The notes beneath the pieces were generated by a model. That model worked only from the letters and a program-made list of their open reading frames with translations, made no database searches and was not told the DNA's origin. 64,000 nucleotides of DNA from Cyanobacteria bacterium SZAS-4 (GTDB lineage: Bacteria; Cyanobacteriota; Vampirovibrionia; Obscuribacterales; Obscuribacteraceae), in assembly GCA_018266255.1 (NCBI GenBank), contig JAFEAT010000001.1, forward strand, positions 124,001-188,000. Reading direction: 5' to 3'. Position 1 is the stretch's first letter. Every line of letters begins with the position of its first letter. This document shows positions 8,186 to 17,664 of the stretch, piece by piece. The translations under genes and the position numbers were made by a program.

Positions 8186-8944
8186 ATGTGTCAGTGGGGA
8201 AAATACGAAGGCGTAGCCGCTAAATGGAGATACGACTTGAAGGACATTGAAGTGGACGATGAAGTAAAAGCCAAACTGAAGATGATGCGTCAAGCTCATG
8301 AATTGGTTAATGAGGTTCTTAACCGGTTCGTAGTCGAGAACGACTTGCTCTTGCTGGATGACGAAATGATTGAACGATTTCTTGCGCAAACAGCGGATAT
8401 AGAACTCGACGAGGCTAGCAGACTGATCAGCCTTGCGGGTCGCTGCGGGGAAAGCTGGGAACGACTCAGCAAGGTCTACAGGTACATGGTCACTGTGCTT
8501 CAAGACAACCATTCGTACAATCTCTGGATTACTAGTGGCTTAGCAATGATGTCCAACAAAGAAGCGAACCTGGACTATCGCAGCCAAATTGCCGACGGCG
8601 TTGAGAAATTGATTAAAGAATCGAGCGAGGTTTATGACGACACTTGGGCCGCTTGCTTCTGGGGAGAATTTTACTTTAAGCATCCCAGGCGCGATGACAC
8701 AGATCTTAAATGGTTGCAGCAAGCGAAGAAATGGATGGAAATTTCGCTTGAGCAACTGAAATCCTCCGGTGAATGTGGACCGCACGAATACGCCAGGTTG
8801 GGGGATGTCTACCGAGGGCTCGGCAAGTTGCCTGATGCAGCCCGCTTTTACCGTGAAGCCCTGTCCTACAATTCCAAGGGATGCTGCGAAGACAGTTATC
8901 CGGACAATATCAAAGCAAAGTTGGCATTGTGTGGTGACGTCTGA
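8186..8944 (+). CDS. TPR-containing hypothetical protein
   Basis: A 252-residue helical protein. The ATG at 8186 follows AATAGGG; earlier in-frame starts would overlap the divergent gene. The C-terminal half has TPR-like helices (WLQQAKKWMEISLEQL, YARLGDVYRGLGKLPDAARF). Cys residues cluster near the end (GCCEDSYPDN). No enzyme motif. Similar tetratricopeptide proteins are common adaptors. Its start is only 19 bp from the divergent gene's start, so at least one promoter must lie within the neighbouring coding region. Confidence 0.65.
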   Translation: MCQWGKYEGVAAKWRYDLKDIEVDDEVKAKLKMMRQAHELVNEVLNRFVVENDLLLLDDEMIERFLAQTADIELDEASRLISLAGRCGESWERLSKVYRYMVTVLQDNHSYNLWITSGLAMMSNKEANLDYRSQIADGVEKLIKESSEVYDDTWAACFWGEFYFKHPRRDDTDLKWLQQAKKWMEISLEQLKSSGECGPHEYARLGDVYRGLGKLPDAARFYREALSYNSKGCCEDSYPDNIKAKLALCGDV

Positions 8945-9145
8945 TTTAAGGTCATCCAAACGCGCGCAAGATTTTGATTGCATCAATGAAGTGATACCAC
9001 ATGCAGTGACACTCCGGCACTCTCATCGCACAGTCACTGCGCCCGTGGGCGTACCAGATTGCAAAGACTTGCTTAGTATCCGGGCACCTGTCGGACTCCA
9101 TGCTTTACCCTTATATCTTCAATCACTGTTGCAAGGAGCACTTTC

Positions 9146-10000
9146 ATGCGCCATCCCGACGTTCCCGAATCACTTGAAGGCTGGTGGATTCTTCACCGCA
9201 TGTTCGCATTCGACCGCCTGGCTTGGGATGAGCTTCCGGAAGACCAGCGAAAAGAAATCGTTCGACAGGCGACAGCCGCGTTTGAACCGCTGAAAACCGG
9301 TCAGGATACCGATGTCAGCCTGGCACAGATGATCGGACACAAAGCAGATTTGATGCTAACGCACTACAGCAAGACCTTTGAGGGCTTGTCTCACGCTCAG
9401 ACAGTTGTCGACAAGTTGCGACTTTCCGAGTATTTAACCCCCTCCACATCATACGTATCGGTGCTTGAATTGGGCTTGTACGACGCCACAGGCAAGATTC
9501 ACGCAGCATTGGCTGAGAAGGGTCTGAAGCCAAATTCCCAAGAATGGATTACTGAGTTCGACGAGATGGTTCAGGCTCAGCAGCACGTTCCCCACAACTC
9601 CGGACGCCTCTGGGCGAGAGTGCCTCAGCGCCGCTTCGTCTGCTTCTACCCTATGGACAAGAAGCGCGGAGAAGACGTCAATTGGTACATGTTGCCATTC
9701 GCAGATCGCTCGCGCTTGATGCTCGATCACGGCAAAATTGGACGCACATATCACGGGCAAGTAACCCAGGTAATCTCAGGATCCATCGGCTTCGACAATT
9801 TCGAATGGGGTGTTGACCTCTACGCAGACGACCCAATGGTCTTCAAAAAACTTATCTACGAAATGCGCTTTGATGAGGCCAGTGCTAAGTATGGACACTT
9901 CGGCGACTTCTACGCAGGAGTGCAATTCTCACTCGATCAATTGCAAACCGCTCTTGATGGAACCGCTGTGCCAGCGCTAAACGTGCTGCAACCTGCATAA
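9146..10000 (+). CDS. hemQ: Hydrogen peroxide-dependent heme synthase (coproheme decarboxylase), chlorite dismutase family
   Basis: HemQ decarboxylates coproheme III to heme b in the coproporphyrin-dependent pathway. The 284-residue protein has the family's two halves: an N-terminal ferredoxin-like part (RHPDVPESLEGWWILHRMF) and the C-terminal heme-binding half with YPMDKKRGEDVNWYMLPF (~165-182), DHGKIGRTYHGQ (~192-203) and ISGSIGFDNFEWGVDLYADD (~207-226), then KLIYEMRFDEASAKYGHFG. Length fits the clade with an N-terminal extension. A GGAG lies 8 bp before the ATG. It stands alone; no other heme genes are in the window. Assignment as HemQ rather than true chlorite dismutase rests on the YPM and EMRFDEASAKY motifs. 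Confidence 0.9.
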   Translation: MRHPDVPESLEGWWILHRMFAFDRLAWDELPEDQRKEIVRQATAAFEPLKTGQDTDVSLAQMIGHKADLMLTHYSKTFEGLSHAQTVVDKLRLSEYLTPSTSYVSVLELGLYDATGKIHAALAEKGLKPNSQEWITEFDEMVQAQQHVPHNSGRLWARVPQRRFVCFYPMDKKRGEDVNWYMLPFADRSRLMLDHGKIGRTYHGQVTQVISGSIGFDNFEWGVDLYADDPMVFKKLIYEMRFDEASAKYGHFGDFYAGVQFSLDQLQTALDGTAVPALNVLQPA

Positions 10001-10208
10001 TCCGACACGATTTAATCCGAAATTGTAATTTGGCTACTATACAGGCGACCAAACTTCCATTAGTGTGAGAGTGCCCAATTTTATAGCCCTCTAGCCGTAC
10101 CTGCACGGCTGGTTTCAGAGCTCATTTGCGAAGCTCAACATACTGCACAGCCACTGCTGCTGCTGCGGAAGATCACGTGTGCCCACACCAAATTCGGAAT
10201 TACTAAAG

Positions 10209-11042
10209 ATGAAAATGATTCTTTTTGCGGCGTTGTTTATCTCGACCTCAGCCCTCATGTGCGCCCCGTCTTGGGCACAAATGCGCAACGGACTTCCACC
10301 AACACAAACCGATAGTTTCGTTCGACAAGCTGCAGGAAATGCAGAAAATATCTACGGCGACGAGGGTCACGAAGGACCGCCTCCATTCATGTATTTCGAA
10401 TACGCGAACCGCATCAATAGCGGCATCTACGACATCAGAGACAAAGGATTGACGACAGGTCACGGCAGTTACATGCCATCAGCCTGGGGTCGAGATGAGT
10501 TCCTCGGCGCCGAGTGGAGCCAATCTGGCGCAAACAACGGCAATCCGAGGCTCGGCGGTCTCGGCACTGAGCAAGACCAGAACGGCAATCCGCAGAACGG
10601 ACGCGTTACTCCAGCGACATTGCCTTACAAAATCGGCAAAGGATGGCTGCAGGTCAAAGATGCCAACGGAAACGTGCTTGGATACATGGCGCCAGGCGAG
10701 TCATACGATGATTTCTTCTCTGGTCAATCTGGTCATTTGTTGCCTGGCTTCCAGAACGAAACTCCCGCAATTCTTGCGCAGGTGCGGCAAACCGGACGAG
10801 GTGCCTTCACGACATCTCAAGCCACAGCTCAAGCAATTTCGCAAAACAACGCCGCCATCGCCGCCGCTCGCGCTCAAGCAGCAGCCGCAGCACAGGCAGC
10901 AGCGGCAGAGGGGCAATCAATTGCGCAAGCCAATGCATCGGGACAAGCTGCGACTCAACAAACGTCCACAGCACCGATAGACACTTCTACTGCAGACCAA
11001 GCCCCAGCTCCGTCGCCAGATTCCAGCGGCGACAACAACTAG
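10209..11042 (+). CDS. Secreted protein of unknown function with Ala/Gln-rich tail
   Basis: A 277-residue protein from an ATG at 10209, chosen because a signal peptide (MKMILFAALFISTSALMCAP ending at SWAQ) begins there; an in-frame ATG at 10179 only adds ten residues. The mature part holds a Gly/Asn-rich region (GAEWSQSGANNGNPRLGGLG) and a single beta-hairpin-like unit (GWLQVKDANGNVLGYMAPGE). From ~205 it is a run of Ala and Gln ending in Ser/Asp/Asn. No family recognised. Upstream at 10093-10110 is a small hairpin AGCCGT-N6-ACGGCT of unclear role. Confidence 0.65.
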   Translation: MKMILFAALFISTSALMCAPSWAQMRNGLPPTQTDSFVRQAAGNAENIYGDEGHEGPPPFMYFEYANRINSGIYDIRDKGLTTGHGSYMPSAWGRDEFLGAEWSQSGANNGNPRLGGLGTEQDQNGNPQNGRVTPATLPYKIGKGWLQVKDANGNVLGYMAPGESYDDFFSGQSGHLLPGFQNETPAILAQVRQTGRGAFTTSQATAQAISQNNAAIAAARAQAAAAAQAAAAEGQSIAQANASGQAATQQTSTAPIDTSTADQAPAPSPDSSGDNN

Positions 11043-11074
11043 CATTTGCCTGCGCAGATGATTAAAATGTAGCG

Positions 11075-11341
11075 ATGCAATTCATGGTCATCGAGCGCTT
11101 CAAAAATCAGGACGCCAGAGCCGTCTACGCGCGTTTTATGGAAAAAGGGCGAATGTTGCCCGAAGGACTAATTTACGTCGATAGCTGGGTCGACACCAGC
11201 TACGACCGCTGCTTCCAAGTCATGGAATGCGAGGACGCCACTCTTTTGCAACAGTGGGTGTTGCAATGGAGCGATCTGGCGCATTTTGAAATCATTCCAG
11301 TAGTTCAATCAGCGTCTGCTTGGAAACACTTCCATGACTGA
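11075..11341 (+). CDS. DUF3303 family protein
   Basis: An 88-residue protein with the features of DUF3303: FMVIERFKNQDARAVYARF at the start, GRMLPEGLIYVDSWVD in the middle and FQVMECEDATLLQQWVLQW. These are small ferredoxin-like alpha-beta proteins of unknown function, possibly dimeric. It is 33 bp after the secreted protein and 18 bp before the next gene, so it may be co-transcribed with both. Confidence 0.8.
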   Translation: MQFMVIERFKNQDARAVYARFMEKGRMLPEGLIYVDSWVDTSYDRCFQVMECEDATLLQQWVLQWSDLAHFEIIPVVQSASAWKHFHD

Positions 11342-11359
11342 ATCCTGACGTGAACGCAG

Positions 11360-11653
11360 ATGAAACTAGTTTTTGCTGGCAATTTAAAATCGAGGCTCAC
11401 AGCCGACTTCGGTGTTACCACGAAAGAAATTGAAGAATGTTTCTTGAACAGAGAGAGCTCATTCAAGAATTCGAATTCGGATAATCTTTCTTTCGTCGCA
11501 AAGACAGATCGAGGGCGCATGCTGAGAGTTCGTTTCAACATAAAAGACAAATTGGTGCATATCTTGCAGCTTCCAGGGCGGTCCGTATCGATGGAACAAG
11601 AAGGGACATTTTGCGAAATCACCGAGATTGAAACCATGGGCGGCTTGAGATAG
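11360..11653 (+). CDS. Small BrnT/DUF4258-like protein, possible toxin
   Basis: A 97-residue protein. The pattern of SRLTADFGVTTKEIEECFLN, followed by FVAKTDRGRMLRVRF and LVHILQLPG, resembles small BrnT/DUF4258-like proteins often misannotated as ADP-ribosyl-dinitrogen reductase hydrolase and often paired with ribbon-helix-helix antitoxins. The next gene, 11 bp downstream, begins with such a segment. Family assignment is from memory of motifs and is tentative; RNase activity is not shown by the sequence. Confidence 0.55.
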   Translation: MKLVFAGNLKSRLTADFGVTTKEIEECFLNRESSFKNSNSDNLSFVAKTDRGRMLRVRFNIKDKLVHILQLPGRSVSMEQEGTFCEITEIETMGGLR

Positions 11654-11664
11654 AGCTGTAAATC

Positions 11665-12546
11665 ATGAGCACCGAAAAAGAAAATAAGAATATTTCAAAT
11701 ACCACAGACGCCGAGATCGACAAAAAGCTTGGTATCGAAACCGTCTCGTTTAAATGCGACACCGAATTCGTGAACAATTTACGCGCGCTCGCGGCCTCAG
11801 CAGACATGGAATTGGAGCCTTTTATTCGACGACTCTGTTCGGAGCACATTCGCAAAAACCAGCTATCGGAAAAGCCTGCAAGCTCGACAGAGCTCAATTG
11901 GGGCGACATAAAGAGACTCGAGCCAGTCCATAGAGACTTTGGATTTGGCGCCGGTCAACCAATTGACCGGTTTTACATCGATCAATTTTTTGAACAACAC
12001 TGTGACGATATCCACGGATGTGTTTTAGAAATCGCAGACAATAACTACACCAAACGTTTTGGCGTCAATCGAGTGCTCCAGAGTGAAATTTTTCATGTGA
12101 CAGAATCTGAAAAAGCAACTCTAGTCGGTAATTTGGTCAGCGGACAAAACGTTCCAACAGAGGCATTTGACTGCATAATATTGACACAAACGTTGCCGTT
12201 TATTTACGACGTTGATAGCGCAATCGCAAACTGTTATAGAGCACTTAAAACTAATGGCGTGTTACTTTGCACCGTAAATGGTATCAGTCAAATCAGTCGA
12301 TACGACATGGAAAGATGGGGTGACTTTTGGAGATTCACCAATTTATCTCTGGCGCAGTTGCTCAAAGCGCATTTCAAAAGTTCCACCAAAAACCCTGAGG
12401 CCGTCAGCATTACAACATTTGGCAATGTGTTGACCGCAACATCGCTTCTCTTCGGAATACCGTCACAAGAATTGCAGATGAAGGAACTCAATCACCATGA
12501 TCAAGACTATCAGGTATTGATTGGTGCTCGGGCCGTTAAGTTTTAG
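11665..12546 (+). CDS. SAM-dependent methyltransferase with N-terminal ribbon-helix-helix-like segment
   Basis: A 293-residue protein. Residues ~25-68 have the strand-helix-helix pattern of CopG/Arc-type RHH proteins (ETVSFKCDTEFVNNLRALA, then ELEPFIRRLCSEHIRK). Residues ~85-293 are a class I methyltransferase of the type found in glycan clusters: GQPIDRFYIDQFF, VLEIADNNYTKRFG in place of the glycine motif, FDCIILTQTLPFIYD and ALKTNGVLLCTV. The glycine-rich SAM motif is weakened (EIADN), common in this subgroup. It sits between a toxin-like gene and the leftward glycan operon. Either an antitoxin fused to a methyltransferase or a methyltransferase with an oligomerising N-terminus. Confidence 0.72.
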   Translation: MSTEKENKNISNTTDAEIDKKLGIETVSFKCDTEFVNNLRALAASADMELEPFIRRLCSEHIRKNQLSEKPASSTELNWGDIKRLEPVHRDFGFGAGQPIDRFYIDQFFEQHCDDIHGCVLEIADNNYTKRFGVNRVLQSEIFHVTESEKATLVGNLVSGQNVPTEAFDCIILTQTLPFIYDVDSAIANCYRALKTNGVLLCTVNGISQISRYDMERWGDFWRFTNLSLAQLLKAHFKSSTKNPEAVSITTFGNVLTATSLLFGIPSQELQMKELNHHDQDYQVLIGARAVKF

Positions 12547-12570
12547 CCGCTTGCAGCAAAAGGTTCGCGC

Positions 12571-13398
12571 TCACAATCCAGAAAAGAATTTTGAGCGCAC
12601 TCGCTTGATGTAATATCCCAGACGGCCAGGCTTTGATAGGTCGAACGGTCTGGCTGAGTAAGAATCCAGAATGTACGGATGCAGATCGATCCCGAACATT
12701 GCGCGTTCAGCATCAGTCAATCGATCGCGCTGACCTTTGCGCATGCTCAAGGCAAAGTCCCACTGCGGGCGCACCCAACTTCTTGAATAAACCAAATGCA
12801 GTGCCAACCGAAGATCGTTTGTCTGATTCAATCCAGCACCATGAATCAAGTCGCCGTCATACACAATCAAACTTCCTGATGGCGCCTCGAGTTCAACTGC
12901 TTCACTTTCCAAATGCTCGAAATTTTTTTCGAGTCCATACTTTCTCTGGCTGTCGGGCACCACCCGAGTACAACCGTTTTCTGAAGTAAAGTCATCTAGA
13001 CACATCACCAACAAAATAGAGGTGATCAACTGACGCTCACCAGGAAAATCGCAGTGCAGCGGTTGCTTCAAGCCGCGCGGTTTTGTAGTGAATCCGTTCA
13101 TCGACGTCACCACGCAATCCTGACCAAGAATCATGCGCGCCAGTTCCAAAATCTCCGGAACAAAACAAAGATCTCGGAAAAGCTTATCCTTCGCCGGTAA
13201 GCACAACGAAATTTGATACTGCGGATTGGCCCAATTTTCCTCAGAACCAATCGCTTTCTCTCGTGCAAAAATTTTCTTCAGCGCGACTTTGGCGTTCTTT
13301 ACTTGTGCAGGCGAGAGAACAGCGGGCATGACAGTGTATCCACGACCAGCGATCGCATCGGCATGAGTTCGAAGATCTTGTTTCGAAACTACGTTCAT
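12571..13398 (-). CDS. Phytanoyl-CoA dioxygenase (PhyH) family oxygenase
   Basis: An Fe(II)/2-oxoglutarate-dependent oxygenase of 275 residues. The iron triad is visible: HCD in QPLHCDFPGE (~115-124) and the distal His in DLIHGAG (~190), with the 2-oxoglutarate Arg in LRLALH. The ATG at 13398 is preceded by AGGTGA at ideal distance; the GTG at 13404 would overlap the previous stop as GTGA. It is the last gene of a five-gene leftward operon of envelope glycan functions. Substrate unknown; hydroxylation of a lipid or sugar precursor is a guess. Confidence 0.85.
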   Translation of the reverse strand: MNVVSKQDLRTHADAIAGRGYTVMPAVLSPAQVKNAKVALKKIFAREKAIGSEENWANPQYQISLCLPAKDKLFRDLCFVPEILELARMILGQDCVVTSMNGFTTKPRGLKQPLHCDFPGERQLITSILLVMCLDDFTSENGCTRVVPDSQRKYGLEKNFEHLESEAVELEAPSGSLIVYDGDLIHGAGLNQTNDLRLALHLVYSRSWVRPQWDFALSMRKGQRDRLTDAERAMFGIDLHPYILDSYSARPFDLSKPGRLGYYIKRVRSKFFSGL

Positions 13399-13400
13399 TG

Positions 13401-14243
13401 TCACCTGGAGCCACTATCGCCAAGCAGTTTATCGATCTGCTTACGCAGCCACAACGAGTAAAGCTTACCCGATTCTGGCATAAAATGTGTGCCATCGCGC
13501 GTATGCCAATCGCCCGGGGGATTGCTTAAACGCTCGAAATCGGTTGGCGCAAACCTTTGATTAACCAACGTTAGTACTTCGCTGACATATTGACTATTGG
13601 CTACAGAGCTTTCGACTGGCGGATCAAACGCCACAACACGAGCGCCTCTAGCTTTGAGAGAATTCATTAACTGTTTAGCTCTCTCACAGTTGTTCAAAAT
13701 CTCAGAACGGCGACGCTCCGGTACAGGCATGGAAAGCTGTTTCTGCTGAACATCGATTAGAGAAGCTCTGGATGCTGCACCTGGAACCGGTCGCGGCACC
13801 CAACTCTTATGAATGGAAAGAATCTGCGCGCACGGTTGATAGCGATGCTGCATGGCGGAAAACATATCTCCAACCTGCCACTTGTCACACGCCACTTTGA
13901 TGCAGTGTTCGTCGGCGGGCCACTGCAAAGTGTCTCCCACTTCTACAAGAATCAATTTGGGCAAAACATGACTTTTATTCAATATTTCCAGACCGGTCAA
14001 AGCGCCCTGCCCGCCGTATCCGAAGTGAAATATGTCATGACCCAGGACATCGTAATCGAGAAAGTTATTTTTGGATGATCCGACAATCAAGACATCTGGA
14101 GCCTTCGGCAAGTAGCGAAAGTTTTCTGAAGTAATTGAGTTTGTTTCATAATTGTCACGACCAAATCCGGGCGCGGCATGAGTAAGCCCAAGAATGGCTT
14201 GATACACAATCAATAGAAACAATGTAATAACGAGTATTCGCAT
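13401..14243 (-). CDS. SGNH-hydrolase-like protein paired with MBOAT acyltransferase
   Basis: A 280-residue protein with an N-terminal membrane anchor or signal (~3-22) and a periplasmic alpha/beta domain. It has DVLIVGSSKNNF in the position of the GDS block, FHFGYGGQGALTG, and a late DGTHFMPESG that matches the Asp-x-x-His block of SGNH/AlgX-like proteins. The nucleophile Ser lies in GSSKN. It overlaps the MBOAT gene by one base (TGATG), and such pairs transfer acyl groups to extracellular polysaccharide. So an O-acetyltransferase partner is likely. Confidence 0.7.
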   Translation of the reverse strand: MRILVITLFLLIVYQAILGLTHAAPGFGRDNYETNSITSENFRYLPKAPDVLIVGSSKNNFLDYDVLGHDIFHFGYGGQGALTGLEILNKSHVLPKLILVEVGDTLQWPADEHCIKVACDKWQVGDMFSAMQHRYQPCAQILSIHKSWVPRPVPGAASRASLIDVQQKQLSMPVPERRRSEILNNCERAKQLMNSLKARGARVVAFDPPVESSVANSQYVSEVLTLVNQRFAPTDFERLSNPPGDWHTRDGTHFMPESGKLYSLWLRKQIDKLLGDSGSR

Positions 14244-15649
14244 CAGAATTGAAAATAGAAAAAGTCTTGAGGGACGCCCGAATCCGTAACTACCAAAAAC
14301 GCCATGACAGCAAGGACAAAATCTCTACACAAATCGATTTGTGTCGATTTGATCTCAATTTTCTCGAAACAAAGATCGACTGAATGCCAGATAAATACAG
14401 GCATGCTGAACAGACAAATTAAGAATAAATGTTGATAGCTTGTGTCAAGCGACCAATTGAAAATTGTTGCCTCGATCAGGTGAGGCACCATATGCAGGGG
14501 CGTTGCAAACAAGAGCCAACCGGCAGTGACGAAGATAAACACACCTGCAACTTTCGACGCAACAAGAACCTTTGATTTGCTTGATTTGTGGCTCAGACCA
14601 AGGGCACGTTCAACGCATAAACCTACACCGTGATAGAGTCCCCAGACCGCAAAACCAACTTTGCCACCGTGCCAAAGCCCTCCCAAAAACATCACCAAAA
14701 GCAAATTCATGTATGTTCTGAATTTCCCCTTTTTATTTCCACCGAGCGGAATGTATAGATAATCGCGAATCCAAGTTGAAAGTGTGATATGCCACCGCGT
14801 CCAGAATTCAGACAGCGATTGCGAGCGATACGGGAAGTTGAAGTTGGTTGGCAGCTTGTATCCAAGCGCTGCAGCAAGCCCTATCGCTATCAACGAATAA
14901 CCAGCAAAATCTGCGAAAATTCTCGCCGAATAGCCCACCAGAGCAGCGATAGTATCTTTACCGCTGAAAGCAGCGAAGTCTAGAAGAACAGCACTTGTGT
15001 GCACCGCCAAATTGTCTGCCACCACGTTCTTGAAAAAATATCCAACTATCAAACTTTCAATCACAAGCTTCCAATCGATCTCTTTGAACTGCTTCGCACC
15101 AATCTGTGGATAGAACTGATGCGGACGAACAATTGGTCCAGCAGCCAAATGCGGAAAGAATGAAAAGAACAACGAAGTGTTGAGAACGTGACGAATTCTA
15201 GTCGCAGCAACTTCGATTGCTTCAGATTTTTTGACTGAATCGACCAGCAGACTTATTCCCTCGAAAGTATAAAAACTTATTCCAACCGGAAGTGCGAGGT
15301 CAGCGAAAGAAGCGACAGACGGCGGTAACGACACGATCTTGCTGAGCACGCTGAATGAAAGTGCAGCGTATTTAAAACAAGCAAGCAGAATCACATTTAA
15401 AGTGATGCAGATTGAGGCGCACCACACTTTGAACTTCTGGTCGTCACTTTTCATGATTTGCCAACTGGCTAAGGAGTTTATGCCAATGGAGAGTAGAAGC
15501 AAAAAGAGCCACCCAGGCTGCCCCCATGCGTAGAACACCAAACTGGCGGCAACCAAGAACCAGGCTTGTTTTGTCTTAAAAACCGGCGAATAGTAAAGCG
15601 CAAAAACAACGAGAAAGAAAAATGCAAATTCTAGTGAATTGAATAACAT
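14243..15649 (-). CDS. MBOAT family O-acyltransferase (AlgI-like)
   Basis: A 468-residue polytopic membrane protein with about ten hydrophobic segments. It has the MBOAT signature: FPHLAAGPIVRPHQFYPQI, FADFAGYSLIAIGLAAALGY, FWTRWHITLSTWIRDYLYIPLGG (in two parts) and the catalytic His in FLGGLWHGG. AlgI-like proteins move acetyl groups across the inner membrane to acylate polysaccharide. Start and stop overlap the neighbours by one base on each side. The exact glycan is unknown. Confidence 0.93.
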   Translation of the reverse strand: MLFNSLEFAFFFLVVFALYYSPVFKTKQAWFLVAASLVFYAWGQPGWLFLLLLSIGINSLASWQIMKSDDQKFKVWCASICITLNVILLACFKYAALSFSVLSKIVSLPPSVASFADLALPVGISFYTFEGISLLVDSVKKSEAIEVAATRIRHVLNTSLFFSFFPHLAAGPIVRPHQFYPQIGAKQFKEIDWKLVIESLIVGYFFKNVVADNLAVHTSAVLLDFAAFSGKDTIAALVGYSARIFADFAGYSLIAIGLAAALGYKLPTNFNFPYRSQSLSEFWTRWHITLSTWIRDYLYIPLGGNKKGKFRTYMNLLLVMFLGGLWHGGKVGFAVWGLYHGVGLCVERALGLSHKSSKSKVLVASKVAGVFIFVTAGWLLFATPLHMVPHLIEATIFNWSLDTSYQHLFLICLFSMPVFIWHSVDLCFEKIEIKSTQIDLCRDFVLAVMAFLVVTDSGVPQDFFYFQF

Positions 15650-17664
15650 TAGCTGTGCATGCGAACAGGTGTTTCGGGTAACTTATATTTTTGCAGGACT
15701 TCGCGCCACTTACTATCTACTCGAAAGCCTGTCACCGTCTCGTCTTCGTATACTTGCACGAAGCACGGTTGCTGCTTCATCCACTCAACTAACTCTGGCT
15801 TGTGAGGGTCACCAGTGTATGGATGTGGATCGACAGAAATCAAAACGAGATCAGGGTGGAACTGATCGAGAACAGAAAGTAGTCGACTCTCGTGCTCGGC
15901 ATCTAAAATGTGTGAATGGAGATCGTAAAACAATCGATTCTCATAATCCCGGCCCAGTAACCCATATGGGCGTAATCCCGACGCGTAAATGCGGTTAGCG
16001 GTGTTCAAATTTTGAACCCACTGATAAATGTTTGTACGGGGTAAACCTTTAACCGTTTCGTATCCGGCCAGACCGATTGGCCAATCTCGATGCCACCACC
16101 AATTGATTGCCGGTATAAATGCTACGAAACAGGCAAGGATAGCGCCAGTAAGTGGTGCAGGAATTGCCAGCAACGACTGTTCTGTTCCGCTTTTGTCTTC
16201 AGATGATGCTGGAGTTTTTACGGATTTAGCACACCAGACACCGACAGAAAGGGCGAGCGATATCGCTGCCGCAAGGTACATAACCATGGCTTTTCTGTCC
16301 TGGAAAAAAAGACGCGTCAGCTTATTGGCATCATAGTCAGGAATTACACCGAACGGCGTGTAAGCGAAGGCAGCCGCGCCTGTGATAAACAAACCAGCAA
16401 TCCACAGTAGTGACGAAGCGGCGCTAGCTCCAGCGTGTGTGGCACATCGTTTCCATAACGCCCAAACGAAAAGGAGTGATATGCCTGACGAAAAGAACAT
16501 GAACTCGCCGAAGTTTGGCTGATACAGCTTCGGATCTCGCAGGTGGTGAAGCAAAGTATCTCGAAACCCAGAAGCTAAGGCTGGATCGCAAATGCCACCA
16601 AATTTGGAGATATTGTGCCATAGAAAGAAGGTGCCAACAGCCATGATTCCAGCAACCCAGGGCAGTGCACGCCAACTCTCAACCATGTTGAGTGACAATC
16701 CAAGCCGATTTTGCGCCGGCTTGGTCAAAGCCATCAAAGCGAATAGTGGTGCGAATGCAAGAGCCGGCGGTTTGGTTGCAAGTGCCAAAACAAATGCCAT
16801 TCCGCCCAGAAGAACCAGGCAAGTTCTGGCTCCTACATGGCTACGATCGCGCCTAGAAAAATCAAAGAGATAACCAAAAGCAGAGACCAACATCGCGGCT
16901 TCGAACACGTCATTGTTGCCGACTCCGTCCAGACTGGTACGAAAGATCAATCCCGCCCAGATTGCTTGCACGGCTAACTGAACCATCAATCGATTTATCT
17001 TTTCAATTCCACATTCACGTAGCGTATCGAGTAATTGTCCCGTTAAATACGTCGTGGAAAGTATCATCAATACGATACTCAAACCGTGCCCAACCACAAC
17101 ACCCCAGTGTGAATGGCAAAACAAAATCGATAAACCGTAAATAAGTTCAAAGCCAAACGAATAACTCTGATAAGGTCCCTCAAAGCTCCATAACGTGTGT
17201 GCCTGAACAAATTCAATCAGCCCTGGCAAGTGGTAACTCACCGCATCCCACCCAAGTTCCGCAGCCGGCGAAAAGAGGAGCACAGCCAGTTTCGCAAAGC
17301 ATTCTGCGTACGGATACAAAAGCAAAAGAGATACCATTGCAATCGTCTTCGAAGCAAATGTCCACGGACCTGTCTGCAGCGAAGCCAGATCGAACTGCAG
17401 ACGAGGTAGAAGTGGTAGCGTTTTTGTTGCCTTCCAGATAGAAAAAACCGATAGTGCTGAAAGCAAAACAGTCGTGGCTGATACCGGAAGTGGTGAGTAG
17501 TATCCCAACGCTCCGGGAATAAGAGAGCCCATAAAAGTGATAAAACAGCCCCAAAGAAGAGCGCTCAACATACGCGGCAGTTTGTACTTTTCTGCCACAG
17601 AGAGTATTTGGACTCCATTCACGAAGACCGCAATGAACACAATAACTAGCAGTGCCGTGTTCAC
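15649..17664 (-). CDS. GT-C-type integral membrane glycosyltransferase-like protein
   Basis: A 671-residue polytopic protein with many hydrophobic segments and a ~120-residue soluble C-terminal domain. The first large loop contains WDAVSYHLPGLIEF, which matches YDSLTYHLSRIEHW in the next gene, marking both as related GT-C enzymes with the catalytic Asp in this loop. GT-C enzymes use polyprenyl-phosphate sugars at the outer face of the inner membrane. Start is GTG, overlapping the upstream stop as GTGA. Donor and acceptor unknown. Confidence 0.7.
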   Translation of the reverse strand: MNTALLVIVFIAVFVNGVQILSVAEKYKLPRMLSALLWGCFITFMGSLIPGALGYYSPLPVSATTVLLSALSVFSIWKATKTLPLLPRLQFDLASLQTGPWTFASKTIAMVSLLLLYPYAECFAKLAVLLFSPAAELGWDAVSYHLPGLIEFVQAHTLWSFEGPYQSYSFGFELIYGLSILFCHSHWGVVVGHGLSIVLMILSTTYLTGQLLDTLRECGIEKINRLMVQLAVQAIWAGLIFRTSLDGVGNNDVFEAAMLVSAFGYLFDFSRRDRSHVGARTCLVLLGGMAFVLALATKPPALAFAPLFALMALTKPAQNRLGLSLNMVESWRALPWVAGIMAVGTFFLWHNISKFGGICDPALASGFRDTLLHHLRDPKLYQPNFGEFMFFSSGISLLFVWALWKRCATHAGASAASSLLWIAGLFITGAAAFAYTPFGVIPDYDANKLTRLFFQDRKAMVMYLAAAISLALSVGVWCAKSVKTPASSEDKSGTEQSLLAIPAPLTGAILACFVAFIPAINWWWHRDWPIGLAGYETVKGLPRTNIYQWVQNLNTANRIYASGLRPYGLLGRDYENRLFYDLHSHILDAEHESRLLSVLDQFHPDLVLISVDPHPYTGDPHKPELVEWMKQQPCFVQVYEDETVTGFRVDSKWREVLQKYKLPETPVRMHS

